A DNA stretch of 64,000 bases, taken from Coffea arabica (lineage: Eukaryota > Streptophyta > Magnoliopsida > Gentianales > Rubiaceae). The notes beneath the pieces are model-generated. The model was not told the DNA's origin. It saw nothing but the letters and a program-made list of their open reading frames with translations, and did not search any database. The translations under genes were made by a program, and so were the position numbers. The stretch covers positions 21,966,001-22,030,000 of the forward strand of contig NC_092312.1 of assembly GCF_036785885.1 (NCBI RefSeq), read 5' to 3'. Shown here piece after piece: positions 1-11,466 of the stretch (positions are counted from its first letter, which is position 1; each line of letters starts with the position of its first letter).

Positions 1-1374
1 TTTTGTCTCTATCGGCCGAATTTTGGTTCTACTAGCAATCACTAGTCTATTATCTCTTCTCACGAAAATTTTTGCTAAATTATTGCGGAAACATAAAAAT
101 GTGCTTGGCTAGATTATTATTTAAAATGATTCTGGTAGCATTTTATGTAAAGTGATGTATACAAAATAAAAAAAATAGTTGTAGATATTAAAATATTTAA
201 AAATATGTGTATGATATAAATAAAATAATATTAAAAAAATTTCTTGACGTAATATAAGGTGAAATAAAATGATAGTTTCAAAATTTGAAAAAAAAAAATT
301 TTGAAAACTGTATTTCTACTTAGCTTCTCATCTTTACACCTTGTGTTATTTACTTGTATTTCTTTCGATTGTGAAGTGGAAAAAAATTTCTACATGGGTT
401 TGATTTCATACATGTTTTTTTTACTCCTAATTAAAATGCCTACAAAGTTCGAGACATACGCACAAGATATATAAAGTTCATTTTTGCGAGTTTCCATAAT
501 TTTTTCATACCAAATAAGTACCGTAGACCATATAATTTTTTTTTTCTTGCAAAAAATATATGAAATAAAATAAAAAAAAAATGGAAAATAATAATGACCG
601 TCCTGTGTGTCTAACAAATGTGATATGTTTGACTACCCATGACAAATTTCTCACACTAGTATTGCATTGCAAATGCCCAAGTGACCGACTTGTGTATTTA
701 TTGGTCTGAGTTACTCAGCCTCACCTTTCCAGTTAAGAAAAATTTACATGGTGGGATAAATTCCACAAAAAAAAAAAACCTCCACCATCTTGCTAGCCTT
801 TCGAATGAGATGAAATTGGATAAATTCATCACAGAAAGTAATTCGATTCAATAAATGAGATGAATCATAACTGATTGAACTGTTGCTCAAATACTGTAAA
901 ATCTAAATTATCAATAAAATTATTTATCGTTTTCAAAAAAAAAAAAGAGAGATGTATCATAGTCTGTGTTTGAATAAATTCACCACAGAAAGTAATTGGA
1001 TTTGTGACTGATTTCACCTCAGAAAAAAGAAACTACACAATCACAATTAATAATTCTTCCCTCGCCGAATTTTGTCTTCTTTCACATATTGTGTCTTGTC
1101 TCTCTGTCGAATGATTCGCTGCACCCGATATTGAAACAATTGTACCGAAAGAAACAAACATCACTTGGCATTTTGGCAAGGAACAGGGTACCTACCTGCA
1201 TTTGGTCAAAAACATAGGCCTTTCCGAAGTTCCGCTAATCGGATAATCACTGGTCTGTCAGTAGCATAAGACCTCGATGATTGTCATTTGGGGGATTTAA
1301 ACGCAAGTGGAGACTACAGCGGTGGAACGAAAAGATTAAAACCTAAGAGTAACAGTTTCTTGTGAAAAACTACA
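1..1374. other. AT-rich intergenic DNA, no gene seen
   Basis: I see no coding exon, RNA gene or transposon terminus here. The stretch is AT-rich with many short A and T runs. The only long reading frame (390-617, minus) is low-complexity and resembles no family I know. Confidence 0.6.
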
Positions 1375-1378
1375 GGTC

Positions 1379-2919
1379 CGTTTGGATTGAGTGTTTTTGC
1401 ACCTGTTTTTAAAAAACTGTTTTTCACATTCCAAATGCTACAGTAAATGTGTATTTCAAAAATAACTTCAAAAACACCATATCCAAACAATATATCAAAA
1501 ATAATTCCAAATATATTTCAATTATGTATATTTAATTTGTATATTTTAATAAGTACATTTCAATTTGTATATTTTAATTATGTATTTTAATATGTATATT
1601 TCAATTATATTTTAATATGTATATTTCAATTATGTATATTATATATATTATATTAATATAAATATATTTATTTCAATTATGTATAATATTATATACATTA
1701 TATCAATTGAAATAAATATTATATATTTATATAAATACATTTATTTATATATAAATTTATAAACATATTTATTCAATTTTGTTTTATAATATATATTAAT
1801 ATGTATATTTCAATTATGTATATTATACATAAATTATATTAATAATAATGTATATTATATATTTATATATACATATTATAAATATTTTATTTTATTTATA
1901 ATATATTTTTATATATTTATAATATATTTACATAAATATTATATGTTATATAAATTATATATAATATAATATATAATATATTATACATTTATATAAATGT
2001 ACATTTATACATAATATATAAATATTTATGTATATTTATAATATATAATATAATACATTTATACATTTATATTAATATACATAATATTAATTTTACATTT
2101 ATACATAATATTAATACATGTATACATTTATATTAATTATATTAATACATTTCTACATAATATTAATATATATTTATAATATATTAATTTATACATTTAT
2201 ATAATATTCATTTATAATTTAGACATTTTTAATAATATACACTTATACATTTAAATATAAATTTATATTATGTATTATATATAATATAATACATTTATAC
2301 ATTTATATTAATATACATAATATTAATTTTACATTTATACATAATATCAATACATATATACATTTATATTAATTATATAAATACATTTCTACATAATATT
2401 AATATATATTTATAATATATTAATTTATACATTTATAATATTAATTTATAATTTATACATTTATAATAATATATAATATATTTATAATATTCATTTATAA
2501 TTTATACATTTATAATAATATACACTTACACATTGATAAATATATTTATATTATGCATTATATATAATATAATACATTTATATATTTTTATATGAATATA
2601 TAAATATATTTATTTATAAATATCTATAAATGTATTATAAATGCACAAATGCATTTTATATAAAAATATATAATTTATAATTTATACATTTATATAATAT
2701 TCATTTATAATTTATACATTTATAATAATATACATTTATACATTTGTAAATATAAATGTATTATAAATGCATAAATGTATATGTATATAAAAATATAAAA
2801 ATTATAATATTCTAAAAATACTCAAAAATACTTCTAAAAATAATCCAAAAAAATCTACAGTAACATTTTTTCATATAGTTTTTGAAAAACAACCCCAAAA
2901 ACAACTAATCCAAACGGAC
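1379..2919. mobile_element. AT-rich terminal-inverted-repeat element, about 1.5 kb
   Basis: The left end reads GTCCGTTTGGATT and the right end is its inverted complement, AATCCAAACGGAC, so the ends pair. Sub-terminal sequences contain CTACAGTAA and TTTTTGAAAAAC motifs. The interior is almost pure A+T with internal direct repeats (2051-2225 recurs about 236 bp later). A second, partial right end (2945-2995) directly follows, suggesting nesting or a terminal duplication. No coding capacity is visible and no target-site duplication is clear. The right sub-terminal part is the inverted counterpart of the left part of the element at 46842-49982, so the two belong to one family in opposite orientation. 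Confidence 0.6.
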
Positions 2920-3332
2920 TTGTTTTTCAGATTCAAAATGCTATAGTGGTGTTTTTGAAAAACAAACCCAAAAACAGCTAATCCAAACGGATTGGAATGG
3001 TCTAAATTCTGAGATGAGCTGGGCCAAAACGTTTTTTTTTTTTCTCTTACCCCTTAAATAGAAGGAGATATTGCACAAAATTAAAAAAAAAGAAGAGGAG
3101 GAGAGTGTAATTATGAAAATTGGGGTTGGTTTCCACTCCCAAAATGCCAATCTACATTTGCATGGTTTAATTTATATAAATCTAATAATCATTTTATTAA
3201 AGTTTTAGTACAAAAATTTATCATTTTATCATAATAATATAACATCTTCCTTATTTCATACAATATATTTATATAACAACAATAACATAGCATTTATTTT
3301 ATATTATCATATAAAAACTTACATATATATAT

Positions 3333-3361
3333 ATCTGTGTGTGTGTGTGTGTGTGTGTGTA
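3333..3361. repeat. (TG)n microsatellite
   Basis: About 13 TG units follow a TATATA tract. It lies inside an apparent reading frame that it makes artefactual. Confidence 0.9.
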
Positions 3362-3689
3362 TAATGTTATATTAAAATATGGGTGGACGTATGCTCCGTC
3401 CGCTACCCCATTTAATGCAGGGGAAGAAAACTTCCACTTGCTCCGCTGCCACCCGCCTTATTCCTCCTTCTGTGTGAGACGTGCACTTGCCCGTTGTCAT
3501 CTCTACCCCTCACATAATTATTGTTTTATTGGAATCAATTGTTCAATGGCAACAAAATTGGCTATAATTACTATAATTTATTTAACTAGACGGGGTTTTA
3601 ATATGGAACTGATAAGTATGTTGAGCTTGACGGGACTTTCTGCGTCAAAAGCCTCACAGTTCTCGCAGATGAAATATACCACATTCCAC

Positions 3690-3815
3690 AATTACGGATG
3701 GCAACGGGCAGGATTGAGGCGGGGGACCCCTTCCCCATCCCCCGCCCCGCTGCCTACAAACTCCCTCTGCCCCCGTCCCACCCCGCCTCGCTTTCCTTGC
3801 GGGTGCTCTCGCGGG
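3690..3815. mobile_element. GC-rich end of a hAT-like non-autonomous element (remnant)
   Basis: GGATGGCAACGGGCAGG followed by GGGGAC/CCCCGCCCC-rich sequence resembles the GC-rich ends of the element family at 13279-13787 and 25730-26465 (TAGGGATG or TAGGGCTGTCAACGGG ends). I could not find a matching opposite end or a target duplication. It is isolated GC-rich sequence in AT-rich surroundings. Confidence 0.35.
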
Positions 3816-4738
3816 ACTAATAAAAATTTGGTATATAATTTTATTATGGTTAAATTTTAGCAAATAATCAAGTACTAAATATCATCAAATTATTATTCAT
3901 TGTAATTTTACAATTGAAACTTATAAAAACAATCAAACAAAAATTATTTGAATACAATGCAGCATGATGAAATAAATATAACTAAAGTAGTCAAGTTTTC
4001 ACTTTTGGCACAAATACAATCACTAATTCATTATTGTGCTTGTATTTTTTTTAAGAAAAAAATATTATTATATTAAGTGTAATTAGGAATTTTGTATAAA
4101 TGTATTAGTAAATTTAGTATTACCAATTAATAATTTGTATTAGTACACATATATAATTATTAGTATAATTAATAATATCAATTATATTATATATACTAAT
4201 AAACATTATATAATACATATAACTAATAATTTCATTATCATAAATTTGTAACTAATTAAATTATATATTATATATATAATTATATACATATATATTATAT
4301 ATATATATATTTTTAAAGCCGGTGCGCGGGGCCACCCTATCCACGATGAGTGCCTCTTAAGAGCAGCTCGACGGAGCGTAATTTTTTTTTGAAAAAAAAA
4401 AAAATCAAACTGCTCGAGAAAGCTTAACAATAATATAAAAATCGTTACTATTTTTGACAATCCCAATATGTAGGTAGCAGAGTGTATTTTTAGCAGAGAA
4501 TCTATGGCTGAAAATAAGCATCCGGTGCTAATATATGAAAAACGCTGTAATAATTGCACCAAGCCGTAATAGTTGACGCTGCTCCTACTTTCTCGTTCTT
4601 TCGCCTGTGATGAGAAGATTAAGAGATACCTACGAAATAACCTCGAAACTATCAAGGAAAATGGTTTTGTAAATTGTGTGCTCACCAATCACCACAACCG
4701 ATAATATTAATGCATAAATCGAGCCTCCTTATTTTGTA
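3816..4738. other. Intergenic DNA, no gene recognised
   Basis: AT-rich DNA with a long ATATAT tract (4263-4311) beside a short GC-rich patch (4315-4375). A 160-residue minus-strand frame (4206-4688) crosses the microsatellite and a poly-A/T run and resembles no family I know. Confidence 0.5.
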
Positions 4739-5060
4739 CTCCCTCAGTCCCATTTTGATAATTTTATATTTCTTTTTCATCTATCCCAAATTATAATTCA
4801 CTTTTCAATTAAAAAATATAATTATATTTTAATTTTTCTAAAATACCCTTATTCAATGAAAGTAGTTGTTACTATAAATCTATCCCATTTAATGAGAGTT
4901 GATTCTTTTTTTACCATCAATTCAAGTTTACATAAAGTTATACCATATTTAATATGAGGGTATTTTAGAAAAATAATAATTTAAATTTATTTTTCTAATA
5001 AAATTAATTATTTTTTTAAAATTATGTAAAAAAAGAAATGAAACTATCAAAGTGAATATA
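4739..5060. mobile_element. Stowaway-like MITE, degenerate
   Basis: Starts CTCCCTCAGTCCCATTTTGATAA after a TA dinucleotide and ends ACTATCAAAGTGAATA. The interior aligns by eye with the well-preserved copy at 5713-6043, sharing the TTATAATTCACTTTTCAATT segment. The right end has lost the GGGACGGAGGGAG terminus. Confidence 0.7.
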
Positions 5061-5712
5061 ATCCAATTAATTCATCACCAACACCCTAAAGGTAGAAGAA
5101 CATAAGGAGGAAATTTGACTTTGTATTAAGGTCTTCTGGAAACTCATCATCATGCACGCAGAAATATTTTGCTTCCTTAATTGTGAAATCCTTCCCAAAA
5201 AAAAAAAAAGAACAAGGCATCACATGCTCTAGTTATCATCTGATTTCTGATAAGTCGGTCAGATAGACGAAATTTTGACCAAGAAGTTGGATCTTTCTAA
5301 CATTTTCTTGCTTCACTTATTAATAGTAATAAAATAAATAAACAAACATATATACGACTATATTGACATCCTTTTTGCCTCCACTTCCAAGTTCCAAGTT
5401 CCAGCCCACAACTTTTAACCCTTTCTGTTTTCACCGATATGTGAGAAAGTCACCATCTTTGGTCTTGTCATTTAGCTCTGCCACAGGAGAGGAGAGGAGA
5501 GGAGACTGAATTGGGGCTTCGCCAGCCCGCCAACCATTCTTTTCCAAGCAAATGGCACACTGTAAGTTGTAGTGTTCTCGGGACATGCGCTTTAAGCAAA
5601 TAATTTCTTTAAATTCGTAACCGAGGCAATTTTAACCGAACGAGGCACAGCACAAAAAATTGAATTGAAAAAAGGTTCATAGGGTTTCAAGATCATCAAG
5701 AGATAGCAATTA

Positions 5713-6043
5713 CTCCCTCCGTCCCACTTTGATAGTTCCGTTTTCCTTTTTCGTTTGTCCTAAATTATAGTTCACTTTTCAATTGAAAAATGTAGTTGTA
5801 TTTTAATTTTTTTAAAATACCCTTATTTAATGTAAGTTATTGTTATTATAAACCTACTCCATTTTAATGAGAGTTGATTTTTTTTTTTACCATCAATTCA
5901 AGTTCCCATAAAGTTGTACTCTAATTAATGTGAGGATATTTTAAAAAAATAGCTACCTAAATTGATTGTTCCAATAAAATTAACTAATTTTTATTAAACT
6001 GTGTAAAAAAAGAATCAGGACTATCAAAGTGGGACGGAGGGAG
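5713..6043. mobile_element. Stowaway-like MITE with intact termini
   Basis: The termini CTCCCTCCGTCCCACTTTG and CAAAGTGGGACGGAGGGAG are inverted repeats, flanked by TA on both sides (5711-5712 and 6044-6045), the Tc1/mariner-type target duplication. The 331 bp interior is AT-rich and non-coding. Related degenerate copies are at 4739-5060 and 9267-9726. Confidence 0.92.
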
Positions 6044-6206
6044 TAACAAAAGACCATTTGAAAATCGAACTTCAATCTCCCTCTGTTTCAATAGTGTGTA
6101 TAACTTTAAGCCAACAACAATAACTTCAGCGTACTAGAATTATACTAAACGGACAAAACAATTTGGTTTACTTTTTGATGCACCAGATATAGTCGTGGCT
6201 AAGACT

Positions 6207-6390
6207 CTGTGAGCCCCGTTTAATAAATAAATTTTTTGATTATTTATCTCAAAGTTTACTGTAATCTGCTATAAAAGTTATAGAAAAAAATTTTTAAAAT
6301 GTATCGTTTAAAAATTTTACAATAATTAAAATTATTTGAAATTTTATAAAAGATAAGTTTGACTAAAAACTTAGTTTGACAAACAGGTTA
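6207..6390. mobile_element. Possible small inverted-repeat MITE
   Basis: The left end is CCCCGTTTAATAAATAAATTTTT and the inverted right end reads ACCTGTTTGTCAAACTAAGTTTTT, an imperfect terminal inverted repeat around AT-rich DNA. The target duplication is unclear. Confidence 0.4.
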
Positions 6391-7155
6391 TACATCTATC
6401 TAGGAAAAAGTTCATTTCAAAATCCAAAATTTTAACTTATAATGAACATTTCTAAAAGCAGTCAGCAGGCAGGGTACTCAACCAAGTAATGCTGATGGGA
6501 TAAGCACTACTGGTACGTACGAAGTACAGACACAAAACAATGCACTATGAAGACTGCATAAAACAGCACCACGCCACCAATGCCAATAGCCAATATCGTC
6601 GTCATCCACTGTGGAAAAAAAGCTTTAAATGTGGAGGGCAGACTAAATGGCCACTCTCCAAACACAGCTCCCAATCCCCTATCCCAAATAAGCTCTCCCA
6701 CTCTCCGCTGCTGTTGCTGTTTCATTGGTAACAGTAACCTCTAACCCCCTCCCATTCCCAGGCAGTCTCTCAGTTTTTCTGCAGGCGCCGTTTCTCTTTT
6801 CTTGCACCATTCTACTACCACCACCACCACCACCACAGTCCTCCTACATGGCTATTATGACTGCTAGTACTGCTATTCCTATTTTTATTTCTTTCTGTCT
6901 GTCTCTCTCTTCCTGGAATCCCTGATCATTATATCATATCTTTCTCCCCTTCAACTCAACTTATATAAACCAATCCCCAAAAAAAATAAAAAAAAAAAGA
7001 AAAACGGAGCTACATATATTTAATTCTCTCTTCAATTTCTTCCTGGAATCCTTCTGTCATCATCAACTCTTCACGACCACAATCTCTCTTCTTCTAACCC
7101 TTTAACCCCCACAGACTTCTTTCTTATACATCTGCATCCAAAATTCAAATTCAAG
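6391..7155 (+). promoter_or_regulatory. Upstream and leader region of the PLATZ gene
   Basis: From about 6720 to 7155 the sequence is strongly pyrimidine-rich on the plus strand (a (CCA)n run near 6820, CT-rich tracts to 7120), as expected of a plant 5' leader. I can assign no unambiguous TATA box; TTATATAAACC near 6960 is the best candidate, with transcription starting roughly 30 bp downstream. Short reading frames here are low-complexity. Confidence 0.4.
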
Positions 7156-8446
7156 ATGGTGATGTCCCTCTACTTTTTCTTCTTTTTTTTTTTTTTTCTT
7201 AATTTCTCTTTGCAAGTGAATATACAAATTGGGTCCTCCTATTTTTTAAAAGGCAGATAACTATAGTACTAGCTGATGGAGTTTTGGTTGTTCTTGATGA
7301 ACGTTTTTGGTTTGTGCAGTTGGAAACTTCAACACTTCCTCAGTGGCTAATAGCCCTTTTGGGAGAGAAGTTCTTCAACGCCTGTATAATTCATGAGGAT
7401 GCTAAGAAGAATGAAAAGAACGTATTTTGTTTGGATTGTTGTGAAGGCATCTGCCCGCATTGCTTAAGCGTTCACGCCTCTCACCGCCTCTTACAGGTAT
7501 TGTTATTCTTTGAAATTCATCAAAATTCAGGGAAAAGGAAAAAAAAAAAAGCTCAAAATTATGCATGTGGTGATGTGTGCATCTTTTCTGGAAACTGGTC
7601 TTCAATTCAATTTTAATGTCTTGGTTTCAGATAAGAAGGTATGTTTACCATGATGTGATAAGACTGGATGATGCTGAGAAATTGATGGACTGTGGTCTTG
7701 TTCAGGTAAGCTAATTTCAAAAAAATGAAATCAAATTTCAAATAAAGAAGGACATTTCAACTTTGTCTTGTTCATCGCATTGCTTGTGTTCCCCTCTTTT
7801 GCAGTCTTACATCACAAACGGTGCAAAGGTGGTATTCTTGAATCAAAGGCCTCAAACAAGGCCATCCAGATTCTCCGGCAACACCTGCATGATCTGTGAT
7901 AAAGGCCTTCAAGAGCCTTACATCTTCTGCTCTCTCTCTTGCAAGGTTCTCTATAAACTAATCCCCGAAGAACAGAAAAGAATTGAAAAACTGAACAATT
8001 TTGTTCCTTAGTCTTCAATCTATAACTATAAGCCCAACGAATAATTCTTCATTTTCCAATTTTTTTTGGCGACCCAGGATTTTCTCAAATGGGGTTTTCT
8101 TGATTTTGTGCAGCTACAGTACATACTAGGAACAGGGGGCAAGCTTCCGAAGTATGTGTACGAATGTGTGAATATAACTTTTCCTGAACCGGGTTTCGAC
8201 GATGGACAAATGACCCCTGAAACGGTTCTTGAACCGGTCGCTTCAATTAGGACGGAGTCTGGATCGAGCGGTAGCGTTGGAAATGGTGGAGGAGCTAGCT
8301 GCCGGACGCTTGCTTGTACTGCCACGACAGAAATTGTGAGGAAGAAGAGGAGCACCATTTCTGCTGGCTTTCGTCCGGTTTGTGGTCCGGTTTTGGAGAT
8401 ATCGAACCGGAGGAAGGGTACGCCGCAGCGGTCTCCACTTTATTGA
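7156..8446 (+). CDS. PLATZ zinc-dependent DNA-binding protein, ORE15-like (5 exons)
   Basis: PLATZ proteins are plant-specific zinc-binding transcription regulators that bind A/T-rich DNA; the ORE15 subgroup promotes leaf cell proliferation and delays senescence. Proposed exons: 7156-7158, 7320-7496, 7631-7705, 7805-7945, 8114-8446, giving about 242 residues with every junction in phase. Visible are the ligand pattern CIIH, CLDC, CPHC and HASH, the conserved IRRYVYHDVIR segment, VVFLNQRP, and a second finger CMIC...CSLSC. The C-terminal tail has CRTLACTATTEIVRKKRS and RRKGTPQRSP, typical as I recall of the ORE15-type branch. The single-codon first exon is the least certain part. If the last intron is retained, reading ends at 8011 with about 20 unrelated residues after CSLSCK. 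It looks intact. Confidence 0.88.
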
Positions 8447-9266
8447 TTTGTGTACGGAATACTGACAAGGGGAGAGAGAGAGAGAGAGAGAGTTGAGGTG
8501 AAGGGGACTGGGTGTAATTTGGTATTTTGTGTCCCTTTGGAGTTTGGAGGGTAACTTAAATGGATTGAAAAATGGTCCTTCCCATGTCCCAATTTTGTAC
8601 ATATCACCACCACCTCTCTCGTATTATAGAAGATTGAGTTCAATTGTCACACTAGTTATAGTTGTAGTATCGATATTCAAAAGAAAAGAAGGGCATTAGT
8701 AATGGTTACTACAATGTTGTTCTTTCTCTTCTTCTTCATGGTTTAATTGCTGTTGGAATTTACTTAATGGCCATTTTCTTGATACTAGTTTGTGTTCTTC
8801 TTTGAAGGGAGCTTACTTGATGGCAGTTTGTGTTGTGCTAACATCTACTCAGCTGAACTGCTGCACTTGATTAGGATGCTAAAAAATTGTCAGTCGGTTC
8901 TACAGGAAATTAAAAAAAAAAAAAAAAACAGAAGTCTGAGGTATAAGTTCATTTTTTGCTATTTTTTTTTTTGGGGTGGTATAAGTTGGAGTTATAAAGG
9001 GAAAGCATTAGGGAAGTGTTGAGTTAGAGCCTAGGAATTGGTTTTGTTTCTGCTGAATAGGGTTTTTGGTAGAGATGTTTGTCTACTTAAGTTTACAGCT
9101 AATTTTTTTGATGGTAGGAACTAGGAATTGTTGAATTAGTAGTTATTCCAATACTGAAGCTGGAAAGTTTTGGAACCGAGGCAGATTATTAGAGTAGTGT
9201 TTTCTACAAGTCAAGTAAATATGATTGAAGGGCATCCCTAGTTCTTGCAGTAGTAATGATCTGTTA
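8447..9266. other. 3' flank of PLATZ and intergenic DNA
   Basis: Contains a (GA)n microsatellite just after the PLATZ stop codon (about 8472-8492) and poly-A/T tracts near 8910 and 8962. No second gene is recognisable. Confidence 0.5.
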
Positions 9267-9726
9267 GGCCTTTCGTTCCACTTTGATAATTTTATTTTTT
9301 TTTATTTTTAAGTTTAATTTTTTAAAGTAAGGGTCAAACAATTGTTGCAGCTCTTGATAATTTGGACATCACTTTGATAGTCTTTTCATCCGTTTTAATT
9401 AAATTATAGTTCACTTTTCAAATGAATAATATATAGTTAACTTTTAATTTTTTTTAAAATGTTCTAATTTAATGTACTATTTTGTTATCAATAAATATAA
9501 CCTATCATATTCATTAATTACTTTTATTATATTCTGAATGGTGTAACTTTTCATCAATATTATTATTGCAATCAACGTAAAAGTACGGTGGTTAATTATA
9601 AAGCTAATATTAATGTAAGGGTATTTTTAAAAAATAGAAAATTATATTTATTTTTCTAATAAAATTAATTAAATTTTTTTATACTGTGTGAAAAAAATTA
9701 ACATTATTAAAGTGGGATGGGGAGAG
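9267..9726. mobile_element. Stowaway-like MITE, enlarged and degenerate
   Basis: The outer ends resemble the family at 5713-6043: CCTTTCGTTCCACTTTGATAA on the left, AAAGTGGGATGGGGAGAG on the right, with TA at 9265-9266 and 9727-9728. It is longer (460 bp) because another partial left end (ACTTTGATAGTCTTTTCATC, from about 9370) lies inside, consistent with a nested or internally duplicated copy. Confidence 0.65.
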
Positions 9727-11046
9727 TAATTTATTTGTATCAGTCTCCTGGTGGTGTAATTTATGGCAGTTAAAAATATATTTCAGTTTTGGGATCTTCT
9801 TCCGGTTTGGCTTAAAATATTGGCAAGAATTTTATATTGGAGGACTAGTGAGATTGGTCTAATATCTGAAAGGCTGAAAAGCTGCAAAATAGTATTGGGG
9901 ACAAGTTGAATTATGGCTGTATGACCCCCACCATCCTTCTTATTCTTGATGAAATCCTAGAATTGCAAACCACCCCCGACCCCTTATTTAGAACCTCTCT
10001 TCTCTTTTGTTTCTTTCTCCTCTTTTTCTTTCTTTTTTCCTTCCCTAGACCCGAACAGAGACAAAACTATTTAAAGCGAAAGGTTTATTCATGCATTCCC
10101 CAACGTCTCGTTCATATCATATTAATTTTCTTGAGAAGGGAAAGTCTTGACTTTCAATTATTGTTATGTAGTGTTTGCTGAACGTTGGTTGGTTCTACTT
10201 TTATATCCAAAATTCAAAAACAAATTTCAGCAATACTAATGAAGCTAATTTTGCATGTTTAAAGGCTTCAAGTATTTAGTTATGTGAGAATCAAAACTAA
10301 CCCGGGTGGTTCAGACTTCACGTACGAAGTTTTGAATTCAGGATCTTTTATTTCTAATTTATCTCATCTTACAGTCCAATCCAATCCTACTGCCGCGAGA
10401 TCGCACGTACTTGAATCCCACTTAACATAAAATTAAGGACTATCAAAGTTGTTAAATGTGCATTTACTGAGCTCAAACAATCCGTGATTTTATAGCTTTT
10501 GATTCCTTGAGGCAGTCAATTCTTGAAGGGCGGGCATTTTTCGTCCATGATTTGATGCCTCCAAGCTTTTCTTCCTCTTCTTTGTACCTGTCTTGAAATT
10601 CTGGTCAAGAAAGAGAATGCCTGAATGTGAAGGGAGGGAGGACCACAACGCTCAGAACTGCGATTCTGGGGAACGACATTACACTCAAGAATCAAGATGT
10701 TGTCTAAAGTATTTGTTGGAAGCTGCAATGCGAATTATTCATGGCAAACATTTACTATGCACTCATCAGCTTGTTATGAATCCATTCCAACGGTATCTAT
10801 GTTGTATATCATCATGTTTGCTTATATGCCATCCATCATGTTACTAATTTCTACCCCAAAAACAAAAGCAAAATCCTTTGGAGAACAAATAAATTCCCAG
10901 GCATCCACATGGGATAGCTTTTTACTTAGGTGATCTACCACAAGCATAGAATAAAAAAAAGAGGGTAGAATAGAAACAACAAACAATTCAACATGGTGAT
11001 GCATGTACTAAAGCAAGTTAGGTTAACAACTTATAGTAAAACGTGG
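9727..11046. other. Intergenic DNA, no gene recognised
   Basis: Several frames of 60-90 residues overlap in both directions around 9906-11004, but none shows a family motif or splice-supported continuation. Confidence 0.5.
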
Positions 11047-11466
11047 TTTTGCAGGTGCACCGCAACGGATCTTCTGTCCCACACTCTGTGCCACTCTCCG
11101 TCCCATTTTTTATTATATTGCTATTTTTCCTTCATAAACATCATGTTTTAATTCCTTTTTATTTCCTTATGATCCAATAACTATTAATTGAGTAATACAC
11201 AAAATTTAACAAACTCAAAAAATCAAAATGCATAAAAAATGATTTTTTATGAATTTTCTGCTGTATTTTTTAATTTTCTATTATATATTAGCTTTTTGAA
11301 ACTGTTGTATTTATTTTTTACTCAATTAATAGTTATTGGATCATAAGGAAATAAAAAGGAATTAAAACATGATGTTTGTGAAGGAGAAATAGCAATATAA
11401 TAAAAAATGGGACAGAGAATGGTACAGAGTGTGAGACAGAAGATCCGTTGCGCAATTGCACGATAA
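11047..11466. mobile_element. Foldback MITE with near-perfect ~180 bp arms
   Basis: The left arm (about 11055-11200) starts GTGCACCGCAACGGATCTTC and the right arm (about 11318-11462) is its inverted copy ending GATCCGTTGCGCAATTGCAC. The arms pair almost completely through TTTTTTATTATATTGCTATT and CATCATGTTTTAATTCC, with roughly 100 bp of loop. Outermost TTTT/AAAA may be part of the termini. No coding capacity. A transcript would form a long hairpin and could feed small-RNA production, which is inference only. Confidence 0.85.

Noticed and set aside
3339-3860. 173-residue plus-strand frame
   Set aside because: Starts in a (TG)n microsatellite and runs through a GC-rich transposon end; it has no family motif.
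4206-4688. 160-residue minus-strand frame
   Set aside because: Crosses a TA microsatellite and homopolymer run; composition is low-complexity and nothing resembles a known protein.
8026-8602. Frames antisense to the last PLATZ exon
   Set aside because: They mirror the GC-biased coding strand of exon 5 and have no independent support.
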